This document shows, piece by piece, positions 55,978 to 64,000 of a stretch of 64,000 nt of DNA (positions are counted from its first letter, which is position 1; each line of letters opens with the position of its first letter). The stretch lies in NCBI RefSeq assembly GCF_016756775.1, contig NZ_JAERMU010000019.1:23175-87174 (forward strand). The letters run 5' to 3'. The position numbers and the translations under genes were made by a program. The notes under the pieces are model-generated. The model was not told the origin of the DNA. It saw only the letters and a list, made by a program, of their open reading frames with translations, and ran no database searches. The DNA is from Dryocola clanedunensis subsp. sulfonylureivorans (GTDB lineage Bacteria; Pseudomonadota; Gammaproteobacteria; Enterobacterales; Enterobacteriaceae).

Positions 55978-56846
55978 GGTTCTTCCAAATCTTCCTGCTG
56001 CGCTTCAATGCGAAGTTTACGGTACTCCCCGAGGGTGACAGTAATCTCCGCCCCGAGCAACACGATACACCACGTCCAGTAGACCCAGACAAACAAAATC
56101 GGGATCACCGCCAGCACGCCGTAAATCAGCTGGTAGGAAGGGAACATGGTGATATAGAGCGCAAAGCCCTTCTTACCTAATTCGAAGAGCAGCGCGGCGA
56201 CCAAAGAGCCAATCATGGCGTCTTTTACCGGTACGCGCGCGATGGGCACGATGCTGTAAAGCATCCAGAACGATAGCCAGGAGAGCAGCAGCGGGAAGAT
56301 ACGCAACACCTGGTCAATCATGCTGTTAAAGCCCGTTATCCAGTACATGGAAAGCAGATAGGAGCTGATAGCCAGGCTCGCCCCGGCAAGCAGTGGCCCA
56401 AGCGTGAGGATCATCCAGTACACGGCAAAAGAGTAAATTTTTGGCCGGGTCTTTTTGCTGCGCCAGATGGTGTTAAGGGCGCTGTCCACGGCATACATCA
56501 GCAATAAGGCTGTTACGATCAGCCCACACGCCCCCACTGCCGTCATCTTGCTGGAGTTAGCGACGAACTGCTCGATATAGCGCTGAATAATGTCGCCGGT
56601 CGAAGGAATAAAGTTCGAAAAGATAAAGTGCCGCAGCTGAACGCTGACGTCTGAGAACATCGGAAATGCGGCAAACAGCGCAAACACGACGGCGATAAAC
56701 GGCACCAGCGACAGCAGCGACACGTAGGCAAGATTGCCAGCGAGCGTCGTCATGTTGTCCTGGTCTATTCGCTGCCAGAGCAGTTTGCCCCAGGCAACGC
56801 ATGGCCTGAGGCGTGTAGCGGTAGTGCGACGAGCATCTTTTAGCAT
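55974..56846 (-). CDS. yihY: YihY/BrkB-family inner membrane protein
   Basis: The 290-residue protein has about six membrane helices and matches the UPF0761 (YihY/virulence factor BrkB) family: [16 protein letters not shown] near the N-terminus and [19 protein letters not shown] near the end. It was once miscalled RNase BN. The function is unknown. It overlaps dtd and yihX, so yihX-yihY-dtd form one transcription unit. Confidence 0.93.
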   Translation of the reverse strand: MLKDARRTTATRLRPCVAWGKLLWQRIDQDNMTTLAGNLAYVSLLSLVPFIAVVFALFAAFPMFSDVSVQLRHFIFSNFIPSTGDIIQRYIEQFVANSSKMTAVGACGLIVTALLLMYAVDSALNTIWRSKKTRPKIYSFAVYWMILTLGPLLAGASLAISSYLLSMYWITGFNSMIDQVLRIFPLLLSWLSFWMLYSIVPIARVPVKDAMIGSLVAALLFELGKKGFALYITMFPSYQLIYGVLAVIPILFVWVYWTWCIVLLGAEITVTLGEYRKLRIEAQQEDLEEP

Positions 56847-57439
56847 GGATTCTTCGCGAAATAATCGGGGATCGTCTCTTTGCCGGTCACCAGAATGCTG
56901 GTGATACCCATCTGTTGAGCCCCATTTATATTATCGGCGTTATCGTCAAAAAAGATCGCCTGTTCCGCAGGTGTCCCTTCTTCCTGAAGGAGTTTAAGGT
57001 AGATTTCTGGCTCCGGCTTGCGCGTTCCCATCTCCTGTGAGAGATAGATTTTATCCGCCGCCTCGGCAATTTCCGGGTATTCCCCCGGCCAGAAGTTCGT
57101 GTGTAAACGGTTGGTATTGGACAGGACCACTACGCGATGCCCTTTCTCACGAAGCTGCTTCATTACGGCAATGACCTCCGGGCGCAGGGCGACAAATACC
57201 GCCTGCCAGCCGGCGGCAAACTGGTCGAAGCTCAGCGCCATTCCCATCTCATCGCAAACGGCGGCGGCAAATTCTTCATCCGTCATTTGCCCACGCTCAT
57301 GGCGGTGGAAAGCCTCCCCCATCACAAAGTTGCTTTGTAAATTCGCCAGCGGAACCCGGCTGAGATCGCTCCACACCCCCATGACGCGGTTGAAGTCGAT
57401 ATCAACAATGACGTTACCTAAATCAAAGATATACAGCAT
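56840..57439 (-). CDS. yihX: Alpha-D-glucose-1-phosphate phosphatase YihX
   Basis: This 199-residue HAD-superfamily enzyme dephosphorylates glucose 1-phosphate in E. coli. HAD motifs: [12 protein letters not shown] (I; FDxGxV with the nucleophile Asp), VVLSNTNR (II), RKPEPEIY (III) and IFFDDNADN (IV). It heads the yihX-yihY-dtd cluster, with fabY further downstream. Confidence 0.96.
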   Translation of the reverse strand: MLYIFDLGNVIVDIDFNRVMGVWSDLSRVPLANLQSNFVMGEAFHRHERGQMTDEEFAAAVCDEMGMALSFDQFAAGWQAVFVALRPEVIAVMKQLREKGHRVVVLSNTNRLHTNFWPGEYPEIAEAADKIYLSQEMGTRKPEPEIYLKLLQEEGTPAEQAIFFDDNADNINGAQQMGITSILVTGKETIPDYFAKNPC

Positions 57440-57534
57440 AAGCCTCTCCTTTGCGCATGGACAAATAACTGTAGCGGTAAAGGGAGGCTTTGACTATGGG
57501 TGCGTATGACCTGTTTAGGGATCTGGGAGGTATG

Positions 57535-57567
57535 AACAAAAAAAGCCCCGTCTTTGCAGACAGGGCT
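57535..57567 (-). terminator. typA terminator
   Basis: On the minus strand AGCCC..TCTGCAAAGACGGGGCT forms a hairpin with one mismatch, followed by TTTTTTT, 20 bases after the typA stop. Confidence 0.75.
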
Positions 57568-57589
57568 CTGATGCTTACAGAAAAGAAAC

Positions 57590-59416
57590 TTACGCTTCTT
57601 TGCCGCCACGACCCGCGCGTTTGCGGTCGTTTTCAGTCAGGTGACGCTTACGAATACGGACGGAGGTAGGAGTAACTTCTACCAGTTCGTCGTCATCGAT
57701 GAACTCCAGCGCCTGCTCCAGGGACATTTTCTGTGCCGGAACCAGGGTAGTCGCTTCGTCAGTACCGGACGCACGCATGTTGGTCAGTTTCTTACCGGTC
57801 AGGCAGTTCACGGTCAGGTCGTTAGAACGACTGTGAATACCGATGATCTGGCCTTCGTAAACTTCTGCACCGTGGCCCAGGAACAGCTTACCGCGGTCCT
57901 GCAGGCTGAACAGCGCAAACGCAACAGCTTTACCCTGACCGTTGGAGATCAGTACGCCGTTCTGACGCTGGCCGATTTCGCCAGCCTTCACGTCGTCGTA
58001 ATGGCTGAAGGTGGAATACAGCAGACCAGTACCGGAAGTCATGGTCATGAACTCGGTACGGAAGCCGATCAGGCCACGTGCCGGGATCAGGTAATCCAGA
58101 CGGATACGACCTTTGCCGTCAGGGATCATGTCTTTGACATCGCCCTTACGCTCGCCCATCGCCTGCATCACAGAACCCTGGTGCTGTTCTTCGATATCCA
58201 GCGTGACGTTTTCGAACGGCTCCTGCATGCGGCCATCGATCATACGGTTGATAACTTTCGGACGGGACACAGCCAGTTCGAAGCCTTCACGACGCATGTT
58301 TTCGATCAGTACGGACAGGTGCAGCTCACCACGGCCGGAGACACGGAACGCGTCCGCATCTTCGGTTTCTTCAACGCGCAGCGCAACGTTGTGCACCAGC
58401 TCTTTGTTCAGGCGGTCAAGGATCTGACGGGAGGTCACGTACTTACCTTCTTTACCACAGAACGGAGAGGTGTTGACGTTGAAGAACATGGTCACGGTTG
58501 GTTCATCTACGGACAGCGCTGGCAGCGCTTCAACATTTTGCGTGTCGCAAAGGGTGTCGGAGATGTTCAGTTCGCCCAGACCGGTGATAGCGATGATATC
58601 GCCCGCTTCGGCTTCGGTGGATTCAATACGCTCCAGACCGAGGTGAGTCAGAACTTTGCCGACTTTACCGTTACGAGTTTTGCCTTCGCTGTCGATGATA
58701 GTGATCTGCTGGTTAGGCTTCACTTTACCGCGCTTGATGCGACCGATGCCGATAACACCAACGTAGTTGTTGTAGTCGAGCTGGGAGATTTGCATCTGGA
58801 ACGGACCATCAAGGTCAACGCTTGGTGCTTTAACGTGGTCAACAATCGCCTGGTACAGCGGGGTCATGTCTTCCGCCATATCAGTGTGATCGTTACCCGC
58901 GATACCCATCAGTGCAGATGCATAGATGATTGGGAAGTCGAGCTGCTCGTCGCTTGCGTCGAGGTTCACGAACAGGTCGAAGACCTGATCCACAACCCAG
59001 TCAGGACGCGCGCCAGGACGGTCAACTTTGTTGATAACCACGATTGGCTTCAGACCATGGGCAAAGGCCTTTTTGGTCACGAAGCGCGTCTGCGGCATTG
59101 GGCCATCCATTGCGTCAACGACCAGCAGAACGGAGTCTACCATGGACATTACACGTTCAACTTCACCACCGAAGTCGGCGTGCCCAGGGGTATCAACGAT
59201 GTTGATACGGTAGTCATTCCATTTGATAGCGGTGTTTTTAGCGAGGATGGTAATCCCACGCTCTTTCTCCAAATCGTTGGAGTCCATCACGCGTTCGGTG
59301 GCTTCAGCACGTTCGTTACTGAAAGTACCAGATTGCTGCAGCAGCTTATCAACCAGGGTAGTTTTACCATGGTCAACGTGCGCGATGATGGCGATGTTAC
59401 GCAGATTTTCGATCAC
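57590..59416 (-). CDS. typA: Ribosome-associated GTPase TypA/BipA
   Basis: BipA is a translational GTPase that aids 50S assembly at low temperature and affects stress and virulence traits. It has 608 residues (E. coli 607). G motifs: G1 [11 protein letters not shown]2 region RGITI, G3 [10 protein letters not shown]4 [11 protein letters not shown]-like domains II, III and V are followed by the BipA-specific C-terminal domain ([14 protein letters not shown]). It is divergent from glnA across a 376-bp regulatory region. Confidence 0.98.
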   Translation of the reverse strand: MIENLRNIAIIAHVDHGKTTLVDKLLQQSGTFSNERAEATERVMDSNDLEKERGITILAKNTAIKWNDYRINIVDTPGHADFGGEVERVMSMVDSVLLVVDAMDGPMPQTRFVTKKAFAHGLKPIVVINKVDRPGARPDWVVDQVFDLFVNLDASDEQLDFPIIYASALMGIAGNDHTDMAEDMTPLYQAIVDHVKAPSVDLDGPFQMQISQLDYNNYVGVIGIGRIKRGKVKPNQQITIIDSEGKTRNGKVGKVLTHLGLERIESTEAEAGDIIAITGLGELNISDTLCDTQNVEALPALSVDEPTVTMFFNVNTSPFCGKEGKYVTSRQILDRLNKELVHNVALRVEETEDADAFRVSGRGELHLSVLIENMRREGFELAVSRPKVINRMIDGRMQEPFENVTLDIEEQHQGSVMQAMGERKGDVKDMIPDGKGRIRLDYLIPARGLIGFRTEFMTMTSGTGLLYSTFSHYDDVKAGEIGQRQNGVLISNGQGKAVAFALFSLQDRGKLFLGHGAEVYEGQIIGIHSRSNDLTVNCLTGKKLTNMRASGTDEATTLVPAQKMSLEQALEFIDDDELVEVTPTSVRIRKRHLTENDRKRAGRGGKEA

Positions 59417-59566
59417 AACTTTGCCTCAGGCATTAGAAATAGCGCGTTATTGTACACGTATTAATCGAAGGACAGAACAGGATCACAAAGAACCTTTGCA
59501 AACAATGTTGAAAGTAAGGGTTTGTGATCGCTTTCACGGAGCTAAAAAGGGAGCCAAAACGTAAAT

Positions 59567-59582
59567 TGCACCAATATGGTGC
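59567..59582. promoter_or_regulatory. NtrC site 1 upstream of glnA
   Basis: TGCACCAATATGGTGC matches the NtrC consensus TGCACY-N5-GGTGCA closely. It lies about 120 bp upstream of the sigma-54 promoter, the position of the strong glnA enhancer sites in E. coli. Confidence 0.85.
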
Positions 59583-59599
59583 CCATTTTTCACACTGGA

Positions 59600-59615
59600 G
59601 CACTATATTGGTGCA
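59600..59615. promoter_or_regulatory. NtrC site 2 upstream of glnA
   Basis: GCACTATATTGGTGCA is the second enhancer site, 33 bp (about three helical turns) from site 1, allowing cooperative NtrC binding. It also overlaps the expected region of the sigma-70 glnAp1 promoter. Confidence 0.85.
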
Positions 59616-59641
59616 AGTTATCCATCATGGTGCAGCCCTTT

Positions 59642-59654
59642 TGCACTATAGTGC
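59642..59654. promoter_or_regulatory. Additional NtrC-like palindrome
   Basis: TGCACTATAGTGC contains a perfect 12-bp palindrome (GCACTATAGTGC) 34 bp before the sigma-54 promoter. It is likely one of the weaker NtrC sites that tune glnA expression. Confidence 0.55.
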
Positions 59655-59687
59655 GCATGATAACGCCTTTTTGGGGTGATTTGAAAG

Positions 59688-59704
59688 TTGGCACAGATTT
59701 CGCT
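59688..59704 (+). promoter_or_regulatory. Sigma-54 promoter glnAp2
   Basis: TTGGCACAGATTTCGCT fits the -24/-12 consensus TGGCAC-N5-TTGC and matches the enteric glnAp2 as I know it. Transcription would start near 59716 and leave a leader of about 77 bases before glnA. Confidence 0.88.
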
Positions 59705-59792
59705 TTATAACTTTCAGGGCGAAAAGCCACTTTTAATAAAATTATCAGACCTCGTTACCACGACGACAATGACCAATCCGGGAGAGTTAAGT

Positions 59793-61202
59793 ATGTCCGC
59801 TGAACACGTTTTGACGATGCTGAATGAGCATGAAGTGAAGTTTGTCGATCTGCGCTTCACTGACACCAAAGGTAAAGAACAGCACGTTACTATCCCTGCT
59901 CACCAGGTAAATGCTGAATTCTTCGAAGAAGGCAAAATGTTTGACGGCTCCTCGATTGGCGGCTGGAAAGGTATCAACGAATCCGACATGGTGCTGATGC
60001 CAGACGCGTCTACCGCGGTCATCGACCCGTTCTTCGCCGATTCTACCCTGATCATTCGTTGTGACATTCTTGAGCCAGGCACGCTGCAGGGTTACGACCG
60101 TGACCCGCGCTCCATCGCGAAACGCGCTGAAGATTACCTGCGTTCTACCGGCCTGGCTGATACCGTCCTGTTCGGGCCAGAACCAGAGTTCTTCCTGTTC
60201 GACGACATCCGTTTCGGCAGCTCCATCTCCGGCTCCCACGTTGCTATCGATGATATCGAAGGCGCATGGAACACCGGCACCAAATACGAAGGCGGCAACA
60301 AAGGCCACCGTCCTGCAGTGAAAGGCGGTTACTTCCCGGTTCCACCAGTCGACTCCGCACAGGACCTGCGTTCTGCAATGTGTCTGACCATGGAGCAGAT
60401 GGGCCTGGTTGTTGAAGCTCACCACCACGAAGTGGCAACGGCTGGTCAGAACGAAGTGGCAACCCGCTTCAACACCATGACCAAAAAAGCTGATGAAATT
60501 CAGATCTACAAATACGTTGTGCACAACGTTGCTCACGCTTACGGCAAAACGGCGACCTTCATGCCAAAACCAATGTTTGGCGATAACGGCTCCGGTATGC
60601 ACTGCCACATGTCCCTGTCCAAGAACGGCGTAAACCTGTTCGCTGGCGACAAATATGCGGGCCTGTCTGAGCAAGCGCTGTACTACATCGGCGGCGTTAT
60701 CAAGCACGCTAAAGCGATCAACGCCCTGTCTAACCCGACCACCAACTCCTACAAGCGTCTGGTCCCGGGTTACGAAGCTCCAGTTATGCTGGCTTACTCT
60801 GCCCGTAACCGTTCTGCTTCTATCCGTATCCCAGTGGTTGCGTCTCCGAAAGCACGCCGTATCGAAGTGCGCTTCCCGGACCCGGCGGCTAACCCATACC
60901 TGTGCTTCGCCGCGCTGCTGATGGCTGGCCTTGACGGTATCAAGAACAAAATCCATCCGGGCGAAGCGATGGACAAAAACCTGTATGACCTGCCGCCAGA
61001 AGAAGCGAAAGAGATCCCACAGGTTGCAGGCTCTCTGGAAGAAGCACTGAACTGCCTGAACGAAGACCGCGAGTTCCTGACTGCGGGCGGCGTGTTCACT
61101 GACGACGCTATCGATGCCTACATCGCTCTGCGTGTCGAAGAAAACGACCGCGTACGTATGACACCGCACCCGGTAGAGTTTGAACTGTACTACAGCGTCT
61201 GA
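59793..61202 (+). CDS. glnA: Glutamine synthetase type I
   Basis: GlnA makes glutamine from glutamate, ammonia and ATP, the main ammonia assimilation route in nitrogen limitation; the enzyme is a dodecamer. ATG 59793 ([17 protein letters not shown]) gives 469 residues, as in E. coli. Motifs: [11 protein letters not shown], metal ligands in [22 protein letters not shown], and NRSASIRIP. The adenylylation site Tyr398 ([10 protein letters not shown]) is present, so GlnE control should apply. glnL and glnG follow in the same operon. Confidence 0.99.
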   Translation: MSAEHVLTMLNEHEVKFVDLRFTDTKGKEQHVTIPAHQVNAEFFEEGKMFDGSSIGGWKGINESDMVLMPDASTAVIDPFFADSTLIIRCDILEPGTLQGYDRDPRSIAKRAEDYLRSTGLADTVLFGPEPEFFLFDDIRFGSSISGSHVAIDDIEGAWNTGTKYEGGNKGHRPAVKGGYFPVPPVDSAQDLRSAMCLTMEQMGLVVEAHHHEVATAGQNEVATRFNTMTKKADEIQIYKYVVHNVAHAYGKTATFMPKPMFGDNGSGMHCHMSLSKNGVNLFAGDKYAGLSEQALYYIGGVIKHAKAINALSNPTTNSYKRLVPGYEAPVMLAYSARNRSASIRIPVVASPKARRIEVRFPDPAANPYLCFAALLMAGLDGIKNKIHPGEAMDKNLYDLPPEEAKEIPQVAGSLEEALNCLNEDREFLTAGGVFTDDAIDAYIALRVEENDRVRMTPHPVEFELYYSV

Positions 61203-61257
61203 TTAAGTTTTTTTGTTGCCGTGGAAACTTTCAGCCCATCTTCGGATGGGCTTTTTT
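61203..61257 (+). ncRNA. glnZ: glnA 3' UTR with terminator; candidate GlnZ sRNA end
   Basis: The glnA stop is followed by a U-rich stretch and a strong terminator at 61233-61257 (AGCCCATC-TTCG-GATGGGCT plus T-run). In E. coli and Salmonella the Hfq-bound sRNA GlnZ is processed from this 3' UTR. The position fits, but I did not confirm the seed sequence, and the processed 5' end may lie within glnA. The terminator itself is certain enough (about 0.9). Confidence 0.45.
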
Positions 61258-61308
61258 CTCCACAAAATAACTGGTTAAACAGGGATTTTTGCCAGCGGAC
61301 AACTATAA

Positions 61309-61325
61309 TGCACCATTATAGTGCA
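61309..61325. promoter_or_regulatory. NtrC operator at the glnL promoter
   Basis: TGCACCATTATAGTGCA is a 17-bp NtrC site 18 bp before glnL, as at enteric glnLp, where NtrC represses the internal promoter of glnLG. Confidence 0.85.
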
Positions 61326-61343
61326 TAAACCGGAGACTGCTGT

Positions 61344-62393
61344 ATGGCAACTGGCACGCTGCCCGATGCTGGGCAGATCCTGAATTCCTTAATCAACAGC
61401 ATCCTGCTGGTGGATGACGAGCTGGCGGTTCATTACGCGAACCCTGCCGCACAACAGCTGCTGGCCCAAAGCTCGCGCAAGCTGTACGGCACGCCGCTGC
61501 CGGACCTGCTGAGCTACTTCTCGTTAAATATTGGCCTGATGCAGGAGAGCCTGATCGCCGGCCAGGGGTTTACCGATAACGAAGTGACCCTGGTGATTGA
61601 CGGTCGCTCCCATATTCTTTCTCTGACGGCGCAGCGCCTGCCGGAAGGGCTGATCCTGATGGAAATGGCGCCGATGGATAACCAGCGTCGCTTAAGTCAG
61701 GAGCAGCTACAGCACGCCCAGCAGATAGCAGCACGTGATTTGGTGCGCGGGCTTGCTCATGAAATCAAAAATCCGCTGGGTGGACTGCGCGGGGCAGCGC
61801 AGCTGCTGGCAAAAGCATTGCCGGACCCATCGCTGAAGGAGTACACCAACGTCATCATTGAGCAGGCAGATCGTCTGCGTAATCTGGTGGACAGGTTGTT
61901 AGGCCCCCAGCAGCCGGGCATGCACGTCACCGAAAGCATCCACAAAGTCACCGAGCGCATTATGAAGCTGGTGTCGATGGAGCTGCCGGAAAACGTCACG
62001 CTCATACGCGATTACGACCCAAGCTTGCCTGAGTTCCCGCACGATCCGGACCAGATAGAACAAGTTCTTTTAAATATCGTGCGCAATGCGTTGCAGGCTC
62101 TTGGCCGCGACGGCGGAGAAATCGTCCTGCGCACCCGCACAGCCTTCCAGCTGACGCTGCATGGCACACGCTACCGTCTGGCGGCTCGCATTGACGTAGA
62201 AGATAACGGCCCGGGTATTCCGGCCGCGCTCCAGGATACGCTGTTCTACCCTATGGTGAGCGGACGTGAAGGTGGTACAGGCCTTGGCCTGTCCATTGCC
62301 CGCAGCCTTATCGATCAGCACTCCGGGAAAATAGAATTTAACAGTTGGCCAGGTCATACCGAATTTTCCGTTTACCTGCCTATTCGCCAGTGA
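61344..62393 (+). CDS. glnL: Nitrogen sensor kinase/phosphatase NtrB
   Basis: NtrB (GlnL) phosphorylates NtrC when nitrogen is scarce and dephosphorylates it when bound by PII. It is cytoplasmic, 349 residues (E. coli 349). An N-terminal PAS domain (about 10-110) precedes the dimerisation domain with His139 ([12 protein letters not shown]). The ATPase domain has [22 protein letters not shown] and [10 protein letters not shown]. It lies seven bases before glnG. Confidence 0.98.
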   Translation: MATGTLPDAGQILNSLINSILLVDDELAVHYANPAAQQLLAQSSRKLYGTPLPDLLSYFSLNIGLMQESLIAGQGFTDNEVTLVIDGRSHILSLTAQRLPEGLILMEMAPMDNQRRLSQEQLQHAQQIAARDLVRGLAHEIKNPLGGLRGAAQLLAKALPDPSLKEYTNVIIEQADRLRNLVDRLLGPQQPGMHVTESIHKVTERIMKLVSMELPENVTLIRDYDPSLPEFPHDPDQIEQVLLNIVRNALQALGRDGGEIVLRTRTAFQLTLHGTRYRLAARIDVEDNGPGIPAALQDTLFYPMVSGREGGTGLGLSIARSLIDQHSGKIEFNSWPGHTEFSVYLPIRQ

Positions 62394-62400
62394 GGTTTTT

Positions 62401-63816
62401 ATGCAACGAGGGATAGCCTGGATCGTTGATGACGATAGCTCCATCCGTTGGGTGCTGGAACGCGCGCTGACCGGAGCGGGTTTAATCTGCACAACGTTTG
62501 AAAGTGGCAGTGAAGTTCTGAATGCGCTGGCGACAAAAACGCCGGACGTGCTGCTGTCGGATATTCGCATGCCGGGCATGGACGGGTTGGCGCTACTAAA
62601 ACAGATTAAACAGCGCCACCCGATGCTTCCGGTCATCATAATGACGGCGCACTCGGATCTGGATGCGGCCGTCAGCGCCTATCAGCAAGGGGCCTTTGAC
62701 TACCTGCCTAAACCTTTTGATATCGATGAAGCCGTTGCGCTCGTTGAACGTGCGATCAGTCATTATCAGGAGCAGCAGCAACCGCGGAATGTGCAAGTTT
62801 TCGGCCCGACAACGGACATCATCGGCGAAGCGCCCGCGATGCAGGACGTGTTCCGCATCATCGGTCGCTTGTCCCGCTCGTCTATCAGCGTGTTGATCAA
62901 CGGCGAATCGGGTACGGGTAAAGAGCTGGTCGCTCACGCACTGCATCGCCATAGCCCACGAGTGAAATCTCCTTTCATCGCGCTGAACATGGCGGCGATA
63001 CCGAAAGATTTAATTGAGTCAGAGCTGTTTGGCCACGAAAAAGGCGCATTTACCGGCGCTAACCAGATTCGTCAGGGGCGTTTTGAGCAGGCTGACGGCG
63101 GTACGCTGTTCCTCGATGAGATCGGGGATATGCCGCTGGATGTGCAGACCCGTTTGCTGCGCGTTCTGGCGGATGGGCAGTTTTACCGCGTTGGTGGCTA
63201 TGCGCCGGTGAAAGTGGATGTGCGCATTATCGCCGCAACCCACCAGAACCTTGAGCTACGTGTGCAGGAGGGCAAATTCCGGGAGGATTTGTTCCACCGC
63301 CTAAATGTGATTCGTGTCCACCTGCCGCCGCTGCGTGAGCGTCGTGAGGATATTCCTCGCCTGGCCCGTCACTTTCTGCAGGTTGCGGCTCGTGAGCTTG
63401 GCGTTGAGGCAAAGCTGCTGCACCCCGACACCGAGAATGCGCTTACGCGAGTGGCCTGGCCGGGCAACGTGCGCCAACTGGAGAACACCTGCCGCTGGCT
63501 GACCGTCATGGCAGCAGGCCAGGAAGTACTGGTTCAGGATCTGCCAGGTGAGCTGTTTGAAACGACGACGGTGACGGAAAGCGGCACCACGCACGGCCTG
63601 CCGGATAACTGGGCAACGCTGCTGGCGCAGTGGGCCGACCGCGCGCTGCGTTCCGGTCATCAAAACCTACTGTCAGAAGCCCAGCCGGAAATGGAGCGCA
63701 CATTGTTGACCACCGCGCTGCGCCATACGCAGGGCCATAAGCAGGAAGCAGCTCGTTTGCTGGGATGGGGTCGCAACACGCTGACTCGTAAACTAAAAGA
63801 GCTGGGAATGGAGTAA
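62401..63816 (+). CDS. glnG: Nitrogen response regulator NtrC
   Basis: NtrC (GlnG) is the sigma-54 enhancer-binding activator of nitrogen-starvation genes. It has 471 residues (E. coli 469). The receiver domain has Asp54 (LLSDIRMPG). The AAA+ domain has Walker A GESGTGKE, the sigma-54-contacting GAFTGA and Walker [12 protein letters not shown]. The C-terminal Fis-type helix-turn-helix is [17 protein letters not shown]. It closes the glnALG operon; the usual next gene hemN is not seen here. Confidence 0.99.
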   Translation: MQRGIAWIVDDDSSIRWVLERALTGAGLICTTFESGSEVLNALATKTPDVLLSDIRMPGMDGLALLKQIKQRHPMLPVIIMTAHSDLDAAVSAYQQGAFDYLPKPFDIDEAVALVERAISHYQEQQQPRNVQVFGPTTDIIGEAPAMQDVFRIIGRLSRSSISVLINGESGTGKELVAHALHRHSPRVKSPFIALNMAAIPKDLIESELFGHEKGAFTGANQIRQGRFEQADGGTLFLDEIGDMPLDVQTRLLRVLADGQFYRVGGYAPVKVDVRIIAATHQNLELRVQEGKFREDLFHRLNVIRVHLPPLRERREDIPRLARHFLQVAARELGVEAKLLHPDTENALTRVAWPGNVRQLENTCRWLTVMAAGQEVLVQDLPGELFETTTVTESGTTHGLPDNWATLLAQWADRALRSGHQNLLSEAQPEMERTLLTTALRHTQGHKQEAARLLGWGRNTLTRKLKELGME

Positions 63817-63822
63817 CAAAAA

Positions 63823-63852
63823 GGTGGATGAAGCTGCGCTTATCCACCCTAC
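63823..63852 (+). repeat. REP-like palindromic element
   Basis: GGTGGAT and ATCCACC arms enclose GAAGCTGCGCTT, followed by CTAC. This matches the plan of enteric REP units (GCYGGAT..GCTGCGCTTATCCGGCCTAC) with changed arm bases. The minus strand continues TTTTTGT, so it can also act as a terminator for incoming transcripts. Confidence 0.65.

Positions 63853-64000
<148 letters not shown>

Noticed and set aside
57641..59464. 607-codon open frame antisense to typA
   Set aside because: It mirrors typA through codon bias. Its translation has no domain or start context, and typA is intact and conserved.
59787..61169. 460-codon open frame antisense to glnA
   Set aside because: It is a shadow of the highly biased glnA codons, with no recognisable protein features.

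Overview
The window is chromosomal DNA of a gammaproteobacterium of the Enterobacteriaceae, clearly related to Escherichia, Salmonella, Klebsiella and Enterobacter but not E. coli K-12. Nearly every protein reads as a close homologue of a known enteric housekeeping protein of the usual length, and regulatory signals are recognisable (CpxR box, Cra, CRP and NtrC sites, JUMPstart/ops, pyrE attenuator). I cannot name the genus from sequence alone.

Layout, left to right. (1) 1-7.5 kb: a truncated sugar-cation symporter, then sbp, pfkA, fieF and cpxP (with the CpxQ sRNA in its 3' UTR) on the minus strand, and cpxRA divergent on the plus strand. (2) 7.7-15.4 kb: trmL, the minus-strand yibN-grxC-secB-gpsA-cysE cluster, and the plus-strand gpmI-envC-yibQ cluster. 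(3) 15.4-33.2 kb: the lipopolysaccharide core region. A WaaH-like glycosyltransferase and kbl-tdh come first, then hldD-waaF-waaC-waaL on plus, the long minus-strand operon waaQ-G-P-I-J-Y-Z-K behind a JUMPstart/ops leader, and waaA-coaD on plus. The waaL-to-waaI part and the waaH-like gene are visibly AT-rich. (4) 33.7-44 kb: mutM, rpmG, rpmB, radC, coaBC, dut, slmA, pyrE, rph, yicC, an unrecognised small gene, yicG and ligB. (5) 44-52.7 kb: gmk, rpoZ, spoT, trmH, recG, gltS and xanP. (6) 52.8-63.8 kb: yicH, then fabY, dtd, yihY, yihX and typA on minus, and the nitrogen operon glnA-glnL-glnG on plus. The right edge holds a REP-like palindrome and the tail of an IS110-type transposase.

Compared with the E. 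coli K-12 gene order as I remember it, the block trmL to yicH (about 81-82 min) lies between cpxA and fabY (about 87-88 min). Both junctions carry marks: a duplicated terminator plus a long hairpin at cpxA/trmL, and a yicH reading frame that runs antisense into the end of fabY. sbp and glnG also have different outer neighbours than in K-12.

I found no clearly novel defence, biosynthetic or mobile system; this is mostly core genome. The points most worth a second look are the two junctions, the operator-like palindromes before the truncated symporter, the waaB-less core operon with its non-orthologous WaaH-position gene, the small putative DNA-binding protein between yicC and yicG, and the IS110-type end beside a REP element.
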